Shown piece by piece: positions 37,055 to 46,571 of a stretch of DNA of 64,000 nucleotides (position 1 is the first letter of the stretch; every line of letters starts with the position of its first letter). Where the stretch lies: NCBI GenBank assembly GCA_049487715.1, contig CP150554.1, positions 62,001 through 126,000 of the forward strand. Reading direction: 5' to 3'. Source of the DNA: Pycnococcus provasolii (lineage: Eukaryota; Chlorophyta; Pseudoscourfieldiophyceae; Pseudoscourfieldiales). The notes below the pieces were generated by a model. The model was not told the origin of the DNA and did no database searches. It worked only from the letters and a program-made list of their open reading frames with translations. A program made the translations under genes and the position numbers.

Positions 37055-38320
37055 ATGGACGTCGACGTTGATGTTCTCGTTCCTCTCCACGATAAAGACA
37101 TATACAACCTACTTTCTTTGTTATGGAGTTTTGAAAAACATTTGTGGAAACCAAGTACTCAGGCTCGCAATCGCAATCGCACTCGCGTCATCGTCATATC
37201 GTCGTATTCAACTTATGGTTTGTTAATCTCGGCGTTGAAATTACAAAGATACGGCGATCACGATGTTCGTGTCACGTCACTATCATCAGTCTCGTACTCC
37301 TCGTACTCCTTTGCGTTGAGATGGTTGCCGGAGACAGGGACGCACTGGCCGTGGTGTTGCATCACAGGTGGTGTTCAGGAGACCCACTCAGCAGCTTCAG
37401 CAGCTTCAGCAGCACACTCCTCGGAGTCCTCGGAGCTTGCCGTGGAGCACGGAGAGGGAATCTCAACATCAGCAGGCACGCCAGCGGTGACGTCATGGGA
37501 CGACGCCTGTCTGCCACTCCTAGCACCCACGCCCGACCTGAAAAGGGCACTCGACGAAGGCGTTGGAGCAGGATGGTACCACCAGCAGATGCTAAAATTG
37601 TACGCTGACGTCGCAGCCGAGCGATTCGACGCAAAGAGCTCACAGGAGGAGGACGACGAGCTTGTACCAAAGCTGGACACGAACCTGCGTGACCACGTCG
37701 TGTGGATGGACGCCGACGTTGCTGTCCACCGAGGACCGTTGCGATTCTTCGGCGACGACAACGAGGCACTCGTACCTATGCAGCCACCGGGGACGGCGAA
37801 CGACGCACTACACGAGCGGTACCGAGAACATCGCTTAAAGCTACTTCAAGCCATGTCGCCGCAGCACTCTCGAGAAAACGATTGGCCTGCTGTGCATAGC
37901 GACCGCGGGTGCGTCTGCCACCACATGCCAATACCACCTGGTGCTACCACGGCTCTTCGCGCATGCTATGTCGACCCGGAACATGGACTGTGGAAAGCCT
38001 TTCTGAGCGCAGCGGCGAGCTGTGGCGCGCATAGCATCAAGCATGGATGCGCGTCGGAGTACGAGCTCATGGCGCGATTTGTGAACGCGAGCCAGTTTCC
38101 TGCCGTGCCTCGCGAGCTAGTTGTCGTGGATCAGCGCGCCGACGAGATCCAAACCGGAAGCGGGTTGGATGCGGATCTCGTCGTGTCGCACGTGCAGTGG
38201 GTTGGCGTCGGCACGGCGCTGGCTCGTAGGCGAAGCGCTGCGGACGGCAAGCCGGATGCGGTATTTGCGCGCAGTCAACCGGGAAGCGCCGAGCGCGCTC
38301 GTGCGCGTCGGTTCGGCTGA
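37055..38320 (+). CDS. DUF6492-like glycosyltransferase (GT-A fold)
   Basis: 421 residues from ATG 37055; the in-frame GTG at 37028 is not used. The N-terminus DVLVPLHDKDIYNLLSLLWS looks like the first Rossmann strand and helix of a GT-A enzyme. GAGWYHQQMLKLYAD precedes the metal-binding DXD-type motif in VVWMDADVAVHRGPLRFF (near residue 216). Later come CVCHHMPI, and a C-terminal SEYELMARFV acidic helix. The order WY-x-QQ-x-LKL, then DAD, then HHM, then E-Y fits the DUF6492 family of putative glycosyltransferases. A Ser/Ala-rich linker (about residues 110-150) interrupts the core. Sugar and acceptor are unknown. A conserved 3' element follows 24 nt after the stop. Confidence 0.7.
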   Translation: MDVDVDVLVPLHDKDIYNLLSLLWSFEKHLWKPSTQARNRNRTRVIVISSYSTYGLLISALKLQRYGDHDVRVTSLSSVSYSSYSFALRWLPETGTHWPWCCITGGVQETHSAASAASAAHSSESSELAVEHGEGISTSAGTPAVTSWDDACLPLLAPTPDLKRALDEGVGAGWYHQQMLKLYADVAAERFDAKSSQEEDDELVPKLDTNLRDHVVWMDADVAVHRGPLRFFGDDNEALVPMQPPGTANDALHERYREHRLKLLQAMSPQHSRENDWPAVHSDRGCVCHHMPIPPGATTALRACYVDPEHGLWKAFLSAAASCGAHSIKHGCASEYELMARFVNASQFPAVPRELVVVDQRADEIQTGSGLDADLVVSHVQWVGVGTALARRRSAADGKPDAVFARSQPGSAERARARRFG

Positions 38321-38343
38321 AGCTAAGATCGCTCATACAGTAA

Positions 38344-38388
38344 ATGTACTTTACTTTGTCCAGTGGTCGTCCATTCACACCATTCTCG
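38344..38388 (+). repeat. Conserved 3'-flank element, copy A
   Basis: Carries TACTTTACTTTGTCC and GGTCGTCCATTCACACCATT, 24 nt after the glycosyltransferase stop codon. Confidence 0.85.
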
Positions 38389-39145
38389 TCCACGTCCGCG
38401 GCCGTGCTCCCGTCGTCGTCGTTGTTCCACATTTTGATTGCATTGTCGCCAGCTGTGGACCTGATGGTGCTTAGCCACTTCGCTGGCGCAGCCAGTATAT
38501 CACTCACTCTGCCCTTGCCCTTTTGCGACCGAGTGTGACAGTGAGTCACGTTCGCTTTTGAAGTGTGCACAGTACCACCCACCCGCCCGGGTCGCCCGTA
38601 GTGCTTCTTTCGAAAACACAGGTGGAGAAGTTTTCGGGTTTTCCAGCCTGTTTTAATTTGCGGTAGGACGGAGTAGTTGGTAAAAAGGCTTTTCTTTCGA
38701 AGCCTTTATGAAAAATGTTGAATCTTCCAAGATGTATCAACGTGATTCAACGTGATCAAATTCCGTGATCGATCGTGATCAAATATGTAACAAGGGTGTG
38801 CAACAACCAGCCAGGCAACGGTATACCAACTATAATCCCTCAACCCGCTGGTGGGCGAACCGGCAAGGTGAACCGGCACACTTATGTATGTTTCCCCCAC
38901 CTGGTGGAGCAACGCTGAGGCTCAACTCCACGGCCACGCTCGCGAGACACACAACCCACGAGCCTCACAGCACGACCACCAAAAGGAACCACACCACTCC
39001 CAAAGAAGAGGTCTGGTAAACAATAACTTTTATTTACCACGAGCCTCACGAGCCTCCTCGTGAAAGAAGGCCTGAACCCCTTGAAAGTTGTAGTTGGTAA
39101 GAAAGTTTTAAGCGGATGTTCAAGGGGCCACGCGCCTCCCTCGAC

Positions 39146-39188
39146 CTACTGTAAAGTTGAAATCTCTCTAAGAGAGACTTTACAGTAG
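39146..39188. repeat. Near-perfect inverted repeat (hairpin/cruciform)
   Basis: CTACTGTAAAG + TTGAAA bulge + TCTCTCT pairs with AGAGAGA + CTTTACAGTAG. Confidence 0.85.
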
Positions 39189-39679
39189 TCTAGGGTTCAT
39201 CATCACGTCACATGTGGGAACCGTCATAGCATCCGTCCAACGCGTATAGAACTACGAACCGCTCTTTTCCGCTTTTGAGGCTCCCTTTTGACAACAGGCT
39301 TCATCAGGTCCTAGGAGAAACCTTCGAATCCGGCTTCATCCTCGCAGGTGTGTTTCTTGGTGTTAACAGGGCGTGTCGTGAGGTGGTGGGTCCTTCTTCG
39401 TGGCGCCTAAGTAAGCCTTCTCGAGGAAGATTGGTCGTCGAACGCCGGTGCTGCCGGTGCAAAATCTTACCTTAATAGGTACTATTCCAGAGGTTGCCAT
39501 AGATACGTTGGTTGGTCACGCTGCTTTGGGTGGTGGTGGTGCTGCGCACGTCAAGTCGTGGAAGTCGTGGAAGTCGTGCGTAAGGCCGCCTCGCCTTAAC
39601 GTTCGCTCATCCCGGCGTAAGGCTTACTTGGCGTGAACGTAAGGCTTACTTGGTTCGTCTTGAGAGGCGTGCAGGATAA

Positions 39680-41182
39680 ATGGGGTGTATCACAAGTCAA
39701 GAGTCGAAGACGGTGACGCCGGACGCGTCTCTGGCCGACTCAACCGATGGAATAGGCAACAGGACTACCGGACTCAGGTACCTGACTCATGGCCCGGACG
39801 GGCGACATACGCCGGCGGGACAAGGCACAAAAGACAGCGGTGACAAGGCAGGGACGACAGGGAGCAGAAGAGATCAAAGGGAGATAAAGATGGCGAACAC
39901 GGCTACGGCCTTGACGGAGCCAGGAGTTGAGGAAAACGTGCTACGAGAAGTGGGCGTGAGTAAGATCGGCTCATCCTTACCGAACGACGACTCCGCGCTC
40001 GACCGCGATAGCCTGGCTAGCAGAGCGGAGTTCAGCAGGACGAACGCGCACGCTCCAGTACATTCGTCGTTTACACAAGTACAAGTCGGCTTGAGATGGC
40101 CGGAATGGTTTGAGAAGGAGAGTCAGGACATCAGCAGGCATGGAGCTCCGCGACATATCAAGGATTTCAAGAAGGTGAGGCGCATCGGGCGCGGGGCGTA
40201 CAGCACCGTTTACCTTGGCCTGGACCTCGGCGAAGGTAAGTTCGTGGCGATGAAGAAGATGCACATCTCTACGACCACCACGAACGTAATATCAAAGGTC
40301 ACCGCGCGAGAGGTGGACACGCTTGCAAGCCTTAACCACCCAAACATCGTTCGGTTCATGGGATGCGCTGTTTCGACGCACAACATCATGTACATCTGCC
40401 TCGAGTACCTCGAGTGCGACTTGAACGCACTTATTCAGGAGGACAGCATCGCGTTCACGGACCGGCAGAACAAGGTTATCGCTCGAAGCGTTCTCGGTGG
40501 GCTCGACTACATGCATTCCAGCGGCATGGTGCACCGCGACCTGAAGCCTTCGAACGTGTTGATCAACCTGCGCGGGCAGATCAAGCTCGCGGACTTCGGG
40601 ATGGCATGTCGCATCGACAGCATCGCGAGCGACAAAATACACAAGCAGGTGGTTACGCTGTGGTACCGTCCGCTCGAGCTACTGCTAGGTGTGACGACAT
40701 ACACCGAAACTGTGGACCTGTTCAGCTGCGGCTGCTTGATTGGCGAGCTGTACGCGAAGCGCCCCATCATAAAGGGCCATAATGAGGTGGAGCAGATCCA
40801 CAGGCTGCTGCAGCTGTGCGGCAGTTGGGAGGAAGGCTATGCGGAGAAAATCAACCTCAAAAACGACAAGTTGCTCTGGACGTTGACGAAGAAGTATCCA
40901 AGCCGCCTGCACGACATTCCAAACATCACCGTCGAGGCGACCAAGCTGTTGGAGATCATCATGAATGTGCAGCCCGAGCGTCGTGGAACAGCATTCGGCG
41001 CGTTGAGGCACGAGTACTTCGACCAACTTGACAGCGGAGACAACTCGCAGAGACTGGGCGATAACGATGTTGGCGGGATTGTGCGTAGCATAATGGCGAG
41101 TCGCAATGCTTGTGAAATGTCGGATACTGCCGACTTCAGCGGCAAGGGCGACACGGGTGAAGTCACCCACGAGAATGAATAG
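39680..41182 (+). CDS. CDK-like Ser/Thr protein kinase with N-myristoylation motif
   Basis: 500 residues. The N-terminus MGCITSQES fits N-myristoylation plus palmitoylation, as in plant CDK-like kinases that begin MGC. A disordered region runs to about residue 155. The kinase domain has the glycine loop GRGAYSTVY (near 170), VAMKKM, HRDLKPSN (near 284), DFG (near 305), and the CDK/MAPK signature TLWYRPLELLLG. The PSTAIRE helix position reads SKVTAREVDTLASL, so it is not a classical cyclin-binding CDK. Plant relatives with MGC ends act at the plasma membrane in defence and growth signalling; that role is only a family hint. The plus-strand 5' flank has a 16-bp direct repeat. Confidence 0.9.
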   Translation: MGCITSQESKTVTPDASLADSTDGIGNRTTGLRYLTHGPDGRHTPAGQGTKDSGDKAGTTGSRRDQREIKMANTATALTEPGVEENVLREVGVSKIGSSLPNDDSALDRDSLASRAEFSRTNAHAPVHSSFTQVQVGLRWPEWFEKESQDISRHGAPRHIKDFKKVRRIGRGAYSTVYLGLDLGEGKFVAMKKMHISTTTTNVISKVTAREVDTLASLNHPNIVRFMGCAVSTHNIMYICLEYLECDLNALIQEDSIAFTDRQNKVIARSVLGGLDYMHSSGMVHRDLKPSNVLINLRGQIKLADFGMACRIDSIASDKIHKQVVTLWYRPLELLLGVTTYTETVDLFSCGCLIGELYAKRPIIKGHNEVEQIHRLLQLCGSWEEGYAEKINLKNDKLLWTLTKKYPSRLHDIPNITVEATKLLEIIMNVQPERRGTAFGALRHEYFDQLDSGDNSQRLGDNDVGGIVRSIMASRNACEMSDTADFSGKGDTGEVTHENE

Positions 41183-41991
41183 AACGAGTATATCAGATAC
41201 GACGAAATAAAACCAAAACGAAAACCATAATGTATAATGTTAATTATTGTTTAGATGCAGCATACAAAATAGTCTCAGAGATTGTAATCCGTGTACATAT
41301 GTAAAGAATATCTCACAAAAAATGTTTCCTTTTTGCAAGCTTACTTTTTTGTTTTTTTCATTTCCAAATGTTTGAGAAGAATCAGCCTTATCAGCGTGTA
41401 CGCATGTTCCGTGTCGCGTCCCTTGCCCCAACTTAGCCTGGCTTTTTTTCGCGGGCCTTGCAGGCGTTTCGTGGGGCTGAGTTGCGTGAGCTTGATCACC
41501 ATGAGGTAGAGAGAGCTTGAGGTTGAGGACTGAGGAGGAGCTTGAGGAGGAGCTGGTGGAGTGGTGGTGGCTGAGGGTGGCCACGGCCGCGGCCACCGCG
41601 GACCCGATAGACTAACATCGTCATTGGACCTCTATAACCCACCCACACAAAGCAAACGTCGGGGACTACTTCTCGGAGACTCCGACGCCATTGAAGTTTT
41701 GCACCAACGGGGAGTCCCGTAAGACTGTAAGAGACCGGGATCCCAAACGGGCACCCGGCATGATTCACCGACTCCCGTGATGAACCAACGAGGTGTCCCC
41801 GGACAAATCCCGAAAATCCCGGAAAATCGGCCGTCAGGGGGAACGCGAGGGATTCTGCTGATGGCACCGCTGAAATGGGCTGAATGGTGAATGGTGTGAA
41901 TGGACGACCGTTGGACAGAGTAAAGCACACTTCATTACGGAATGAGGGATCTTAGTCACGTTCGTTCTATTACTGAGTGAATAATCTTTTG
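41183..41991. other. Convergent 3' gap (kinase / L16)
   Basis: 809 bp. The left part is AT-rich 3' UTR (41183-41380). 41500-41900 is GC-rich with short low-complexity open frames that I do not accept as genes. 41884-41935 holds 3' element copy B on the minus strand. Confidence 0.5.
41884..41935 (-). repeat. Conserved 3'-flank element, copy B
   Basis: Read on the minus strand: GCTTTACTCTGTCCAACGGT followed by CGTCCATTCACACCATTC, 57 nt after the L16 stop codon. Confidence 0.85.
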
Positions 41992-42864
41992 CTATGCTTG
42001 CGGCCACGCGTCGCGCTGTATAAGCCGTATGTCAAGTGGCATCCGACTTTTGATTTCCTTGAATGCGTCTTGCACTTCTGCGAGAGGCACGCCGTCAATT
42101 TCGAATATGACCTGTCCCATTTTGCATCGAGCGACATAGTGGTCGACCGACCCCTTTCCCTTTCCCATACGCACCTCTGCAGGTTTGCGCGTCACAGGGT
42201 GACTGCATGCCACCCGTGGCCATATTTGTCCTTTCCTTTTCATGTGGCGTACGAGCACACGCCTTGCCCCTTCGAGGTGAATCGCCTTGAGTCTTCCCGC
42301 CTCGAGCGTTTGTATGCCGTACTTTCCAAACCCGAGCAGTTCCATGTTCCCCTGCTGTCCTTTCGGGATCGCCTTGGGCGCCTTTCTGTACGGCAGCCGC
42401 TTGGGTTCGAGCCAGTTGGTTCGAATCTGCTGCATGCTGAACAAACCACCACCTGTGCGTGTGAAACCCAAACCCAAACCACCCAAACCGGGCGTGATCA
42501 TCGCTGAAGAAGATGGCGAGGAAGGGAGTGAGTATGCCGACAAGGGTGACGACGACGCAGGGTACACGAGTCCTCCTCTTGAGGTTAACGTATGGAGAGT
42601 GTTATATTGGGTGCCCCCACCACTGTGCGCGTAACCCAAGAAAGAAGGAGAAAGAGTTGTCTCTCTTCTCTTTCCTGTAAGTGCAGAAGTCACTACTACA
42701 CCACTCGACAACGGTTGAGTCACCATTGTTGTGTACATATGATTGAGTGCTGCTGCTGCTGGGGGGACCTGTTTGCTGCTGCTCATGCACCAACATCCCA
42801 AGGTTGTTGTCTCTAAGACCACCTTAGAAGAGCAGCTTCTCATTGGAATGTATGCCATGGCCAT
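41992..42864 (-). CDS. Organellar (probably mitochondrial) ribosomal protein L16
   Basis: 290 residues from ATG 42864 (MAMAYIPMRSC). The frame stays open further upstream, so the exact start is uncertain. The first 120 residues look like a targeting and linker region. The mature part is bacterial-type L16/uL16: KRLPYRKAPKAIPKG, GFGKYGIQTLEAGRL, ARRVLVRHMKRKGQIWPRVA, PVTRKPAEVRMGKGKGSVDHYVA, FEIDGV. uL16 organises the peptidyl-transferase and A-site region of the large subunit. Mitochondrial targeting is inferred, as plastid L16 is normally plastid-encoded. It shares a divergent promoter with ferredoxin. Confidence 0.88.
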   Translation of the reverse strand: MAMAYIPMRSCSSKVVLETTTLGCWCMSSSKQVPPAAAALNHMYTTMVTQPLSSGVVVTSALTGKRRETTLSPSFLGYAHSGGGTQYNTLHTLTSRGGLVYPASSSPLSAYSLPSSPSSSAMITPGLGGLGLGFTRTGGGLFSMQQIRTNWLEPKRLPYRKAPKAIPKGQQGNMELLGFGKYGIQTLEAGRLKAIHLEGARRVLVRHMKRKGQIWPRVACSHPVTRKPAEVRMGKGKGSVDHYVARCKMGQVIFEIDGVPLAEVQDAFKEIKSRMPLDIRLIQRDAWPQA

Positions 42865-43516
42865 GATTCGCCAGAACCCACTAGGGACTGCCTCCCTGAG
42901 CAAGAATACGAATGTCCAGAGCAAAAAGTCAGTCTTCCCCCTGGGCCTGAGGCAGCCACCAGGTGGGAAACCTTCCTCTCCGAACCAAGGGACGAATGAC
43001 CAAACCCCGAACATCATGAAACCCCCCAAAACCCGCTGCTAAACCCCAACTGGAACGAAAACAAGGGCACGGATTAATATGCCCTTGACGAAAACCCCTC
43101 TACGATAGATACATCGAAGTTCCACACGTGAGTGTATCCCCAAAAACAACCAGAAGACCACCTGGAGGAGGACCACCAGACCAGGTCACCAGACCAGGTC
43201 ACCTGGGGGCTCGCTGGCGGCGCTCGGGGTTGCTGACCCCCCTAGGTGGGGGAACAGGAGGTGAACCGGGATCCCCGGCAGCCCCCCGGGAACCCCAGGG
43301 GAAATCAAGCGGCTCAGATTCTCCAACGAGACCCTCCCCCCCGGGGCCCTGCCACCTGACTCAGAGGAGCCTGGCTTTGTCTTATCTCCTCAGGAGCCAC
43401 AATTCTAGGGGAGGTTTTGACGGCTAGTTCCCTCCCCAGTTCCGGGCGGGCCCCTGTTCCTATTTTTCCTGGGTTTCATTCTTATCAACAACAACACCTC
43501 TCTTTTTTTAGCAACT
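42865..43516. promoter_or_regulatory. Divergent promoter L16 / ferredoxin
   Basis: 652 bp. Contains a 13-bp tandem duplication ACCAGACCAGGTC (43175-43200). An antisense-free stretch before the ferredoxin ATG is T-rich. The first ~165 bp may be L16 coding if an earlier start is used. Confidence 0.5.
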
Positions 43517-44443
43517 ATGATGAAGTCGATCCGCATGGGCAAGGCCGTCAAGGCGACGCGTTCGTTCGCACCCCGCTCTTCTGCTCGTCGCAGTGTGGCG
43601 GCGAAGGCGTTCACCGTCACGCTGGAAACGCCCGATGGAACCCAAACCATCGAGTGCCCCGATGACGTGGTACGTTCCTCTCCTTGTTTTATTACCTCTG
43701 TTCTTGTTTTAGTAGTGGTTGTTCATTTCTTTTGTGGGTTTCTTTGTGGGTTGTTCTTTCTTGTGTTTTGTGGGTTGTGGTGGTAATGGTTGTTCTTCTT
43801 GTTTGTGGGTTTTTTGGGACTACACATGGTTCTGTTCTATATATGTGTGTTTGTGTGTGTATATGTGCGTGGGGTGATCAACTTTGTGAGGGACTTTGCA
43901 GCTTTTTTTAGTTGTAGTTGGGTTTATAAGGATGGGCTTATGTATAAATATAAGAAGATCACGTTTCGTTTATCGCGTTATGGACGATCGCGATCGCGGG
44001 ATATATGTATACATATATAGTGTGTCTTGTTTCGCAGGCCATCTATTCTATGTACAAAGATAGCTTTTTGTCATTCTTTTTTTTTTTGTCTTATCAAGAG
44101 TTGTTGTTGGAAAAATAAAAAGATCACTTCTAGAAAAAAAAATAAAAAAATATATATAACCCCGTCACTAACGCAAACAACCATAAATACAAACAAACAA
44201 ACAAACAAACAAAAACAGTACGTGCTCGACAAGGCTGAGGAGGAGGGCATCGACCTGCCCTACTCGTGCCGCGCGGGAGCGTGCTCCTCGTGCGCCGGAA
44301 AGGTGACGGCCGGAACCATCGACCAGTCCGACCAGTCCTTCCTCGACGACGACCAGATGGGCGCCGGCTTCGTGCTCACGTGCGTCGTGTACCCGACCTC
44401 GGACTGCACGATCGTCACGCACCAGGAGGAGAACCTCTACTAA
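43517..44443 (+). CDS. petF: Photosynthetic [2Fe-2S] ferredoxin (two exons)
   Basis: Exons 43517-43669 and 44219-44443 join in phase 0 to give 125 residues. Residues 1-30 are a transit peptide rich in Ser, Arg and Lys. The mature domain begins [21 protein letters not shown] and continues [17 protein letters not shown]. Cluster ligands are Cys68, Cys73, Cys76 and Cys106 in [12 protein letters not shown] and VLTCVVYP; the C-terminus EENLY is typical. It takes electrons from photosystem I and passes them to FNR and other stromal enzymes. The two leading methionines leave the exact start open by one codon. Confidence 0.97.
43670..44218 (+). other. Intron in the ferredoxin gene
   Basis: 549-bp GT-AG intron (GTACGTTCC ... 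AAAAACAG). It is T/G-rich at first, then A-rich, ending in AAAC repeats instead of a polypyrimidine tract. A CACTAAC branch-like word is at about 44166. Composition is far more AT-rich than the exons. Confidence 0.93.
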
Positions 44444-44636
44444 GCAACACACCTGCGATCTCGTAGGAATAGCTTAGGTTTGGAAGGATAGGTTAGGGAA
44501 GACAAAGGGATAGGGAGACAAACAAAGGACAACAATGGTCTTCTGCTGTTGTGTAGCACGCAAAGTTTCCCAAAACATATACAAAATAATACACAAGTAC
44601 ACATCATCACACACAGTAGTAGTCTTACGTCGAACG

Positions 44637-46337
44637 TCACTCCACAATCTCCATACGATAGCCATCCGCACAAGGGTACTCACTTAGTGCTCGAAGCGCT
44701 CCAAACGATATGTCAAAGCTATGTGCGGTGAAAACAGCCTTCGCGTTATCAAAGTAGTGGTAGTGCGCCTTGTCATCCCAGTGCTTCTCCTTTCCAGAGT
44801 AACCACTCATTCCGTACAGGCGCACCGTCTCGCAAACCTGCGCCGCAAAGAACATCGCATACCAACCACTCGTCGCCTTCACCTTGCTGTGAAAAGTGTT
44901 ATCTTTCGATTTTGCATCTGCAAGCATCTTGTTCAGAAGATTGGAAGTCGAACCTAACAGCACCCTCCTCCTCCTCCTCCTCGTCGTCGCTCTCCTCCTA
45001 GCAAGAGGAGCCACGACGGATGGTGCCTGCCATCTCAGCAACTGCGATCGAACCATCGTCCACAACGATTTCGCATGCATGGCAAGCTGCGGCGAGAAAA
45101 TCAACAGGCGCTCCTTCCGTGCCGTCTGCGTGGGGTTGCCAGCCAAGCGCGAGAGATGCGCCAGCTTGCGCTTCAGTCGGCCGTACACATTCTTGCCATA
45201 GAATTCAAGCACCTCGAATAGCAACACCGTGCTAGGACGGTACGAGCTCCGCTTACTCGGAAAGGCATCTCGGTGCCTCTGCCGGAGCTGCGACGCCGTT
45301 TCATTCGTCGTCGTCGTCGTCGTTTTTTCCACGTGCTCCTCCGTATCCTCGCCATCCCAAGGGAGAGCATCGAGATCCGCCGTCGTTGAGTTTCGTCGTT
45401 GGTCGTCTGAATAGAGGAAGGCACGCGCATGCTGGTGATTGCACACGTCGAACGACGTGCGCTTGCCAACGTGCTCTTCGTAGCCGGCGGTGGGCGCGTA
45501 GTTGATGCGAAAGACGGCGTCATGCGAGTCGATCTGCTCACCCAAGCTCGAGTGCAGAAGTCGCCCTGAGTTGCCGACGACAGCGCACGTGCCGTATCGG
45601 AATGCGGCGGAGGTGGGCTCCCTGATGGCACCCAGGTCGTCCTCTGGGAGCACGGATATCGCACCCTCCTCGAACGTGATTCGAAATTCAGGCCAGGCCT
45701 TTGGCCCTCCCACGAGCGTCGTTGGGCGCACCAGCAGCGTGTTTGACGCGCTCGGCATGCCGCTCTCCGTCTCGAACTTGAATTGCTTGCGGTTGAGCAG
45801 TAGCGGGACCGTGTCGCGCACGGTGTCGTTAAGGAGCGGCGGCGTGACGCGCACGCGCATGCGAGCGCGGTGCATCGCCGCCCACACAGCCCTGAGCGCG
45901 CCAATAGTCTCGGCTTCTTCAGGCGTCGGCGTGATGTCATCACCTTTGCAGTTCTTTGGTCCGGTTTTCGTCCTCTGTGCCCCGTGCGTCGTCGCCTGTG
46001 TCGTCGCAGAGACGAGGTGGTCCGAAAAGGCGTCGTCGTCTTTGGCTGTGTCGTGTCTCCTTAAATAGAGTTTCGACTGATCATCTTTTGAGATTTCCCT
46101 TTTTTCCCATCGATTTGCGAGCGACCTCGTGAGAACAGCTGTCCCTTGCGAACCACTTACCGCCGTATGTTTCTTGAAAGCCTCCTTAAGGCCAGTATGT
46201 TTCGTCCATCTTTGATCATGAAGCGACGAAGGGAGGTGCGGCGATCTGACCATGAGCATTAGAAGCGACGGCGTCGTTAATAGGAGAGCAAATAACATAA
46301 CAGAAGTCCCACGACCACCAGTGAAGAGGTAGGCCAT
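44637..46337 (-). CDS. GT29 sialyltransferase-like Golgi protein
   Basis: 566 residues from ATG 46337 (MAYLFTGG). A hydrophobic signal anchor (SVMLFALLLTTPSLLMLM) near the start makes a type II Golgi enzyme. The L-sialylmotif-like block reads CAVVGNSGRLLHSSLGEQID and continues DAVFRINYAP. The S and VS motifs are suggested by ATSGWYAMFFAAQVCETVRLYG and the histidine pair in KAHYHYFD. A long Ser/Thr/Arg insert separates L and S. Green algae and plants often keep GT29-like proteins without proven sialic acid use; some plant members transfer KDO or Dha. Donor sugar is unknown. It converges on the ferredoxin gene and is divergent from the GST gene. Confidence 0.85.
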   Translation of the reverse strand: MAYLFTGGRGTSVMLFALLLTTPSLLMLMVRSPHLPSSLHDQRWTKHTGLKEAFKKHTAVSGSQGTAVLTRSLANRWEKREISKDDQSKLYLRRHDTAKDDDAFSDHLVSATTQATTHGAQRTKTGPKNCKGDDITPTPEEAETIGALRAVWAAMHRARMRVRVTPPLLNDTVRDTVPLLLNRKQFKFETESGMPSASNTLLVRPTTLVGGPKAWPEFRITFEEGAISVLPEDDLGAIREPTSAAFRYGTCAVVGNSGRLLHSSLGEQIDSHDAVFRINYAPTAGYEEHVGKRTSFDVCNHQHARAFLYSDDQRRNSTTADLDALPWDGEDTEEHVEKTTTTTTNETASQLRQRHRDAFPSKRSSYRPSTVLLFEVLEFYGKNVYGRLKRKLAHLSRLAGNPTQTARKERLLIFSPQLAMHAKSLWTMVRSQLLRWQAPSVVAPLARRRATTRRRRRRVLLGSTSNLLNKMLADAKSKDNTFHSKVKATSGWYAMFFAAQVCETVRLYGMSGYSGKEKHWDDKAHYHYFDNAKAVFTAHSFDISFGALRALSEYPCADGYRMEIVE

Positions 46338-46571
46338 GACGCGTGATATGATATGATGGTGCAGGCTCAAGTCTTTGGCACTTAAGTCAACACAAGTCTA
46401 CCCTAAGTACTGACTTGTACAAGGAACTCAAAGACAGTGTAGTGTGTAACCCTAACCCTAACCCTAACTCGAAACCCTAACGCCTTCTCCTCCCCTTCTC
46501 TCTCCCCTTCCCCTCCGCCTCCGGAGTCCCATCGCCGCCTCATTAATATTCGCAAAAGTGTGTTTGCGACC
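46338..46571. promoter_or_regulatory. Divergent promoter GT29-like / GST with telomere-like array
   Basis: 234 bp, with CCCTAA repeats at 46448-46481, between the two start codons. Confidence 0.65.
46448..46481. repeat. Telomere-like CCCTAA array
   Basis: Four CCCTAA units with a diverged last unit. Confidence 0.85.

Larger units (their letters stand above)
38321..39679. promoter_or_regulatory. 1.36-kb gap with 3' element, hairpin and direct repeats
   Basis: Starts with the conserved 3' element (38344-38388). TAGTTGGTA occurs at 38673 and 39089, a near-palindrome at 39146-39188, and a 16-bp direct repeat CGTAAGGCTTACTTGG at 39616 and 39638, just upstream of the kinase ATG. No gene supported. 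Confidence 0.6.

Noticed and set aside
41240-41930. Minus-strand open frames of 98-144 codons
   Set aside because: Low complexity, His/Ser runs, no domains; the region is the kinase 3' flank with 3' element B.
42410-42435. GGTTCGAATC B-box-like string
   Set aside because: It lies inside the L16 coding region and has no matching tRNA structure.
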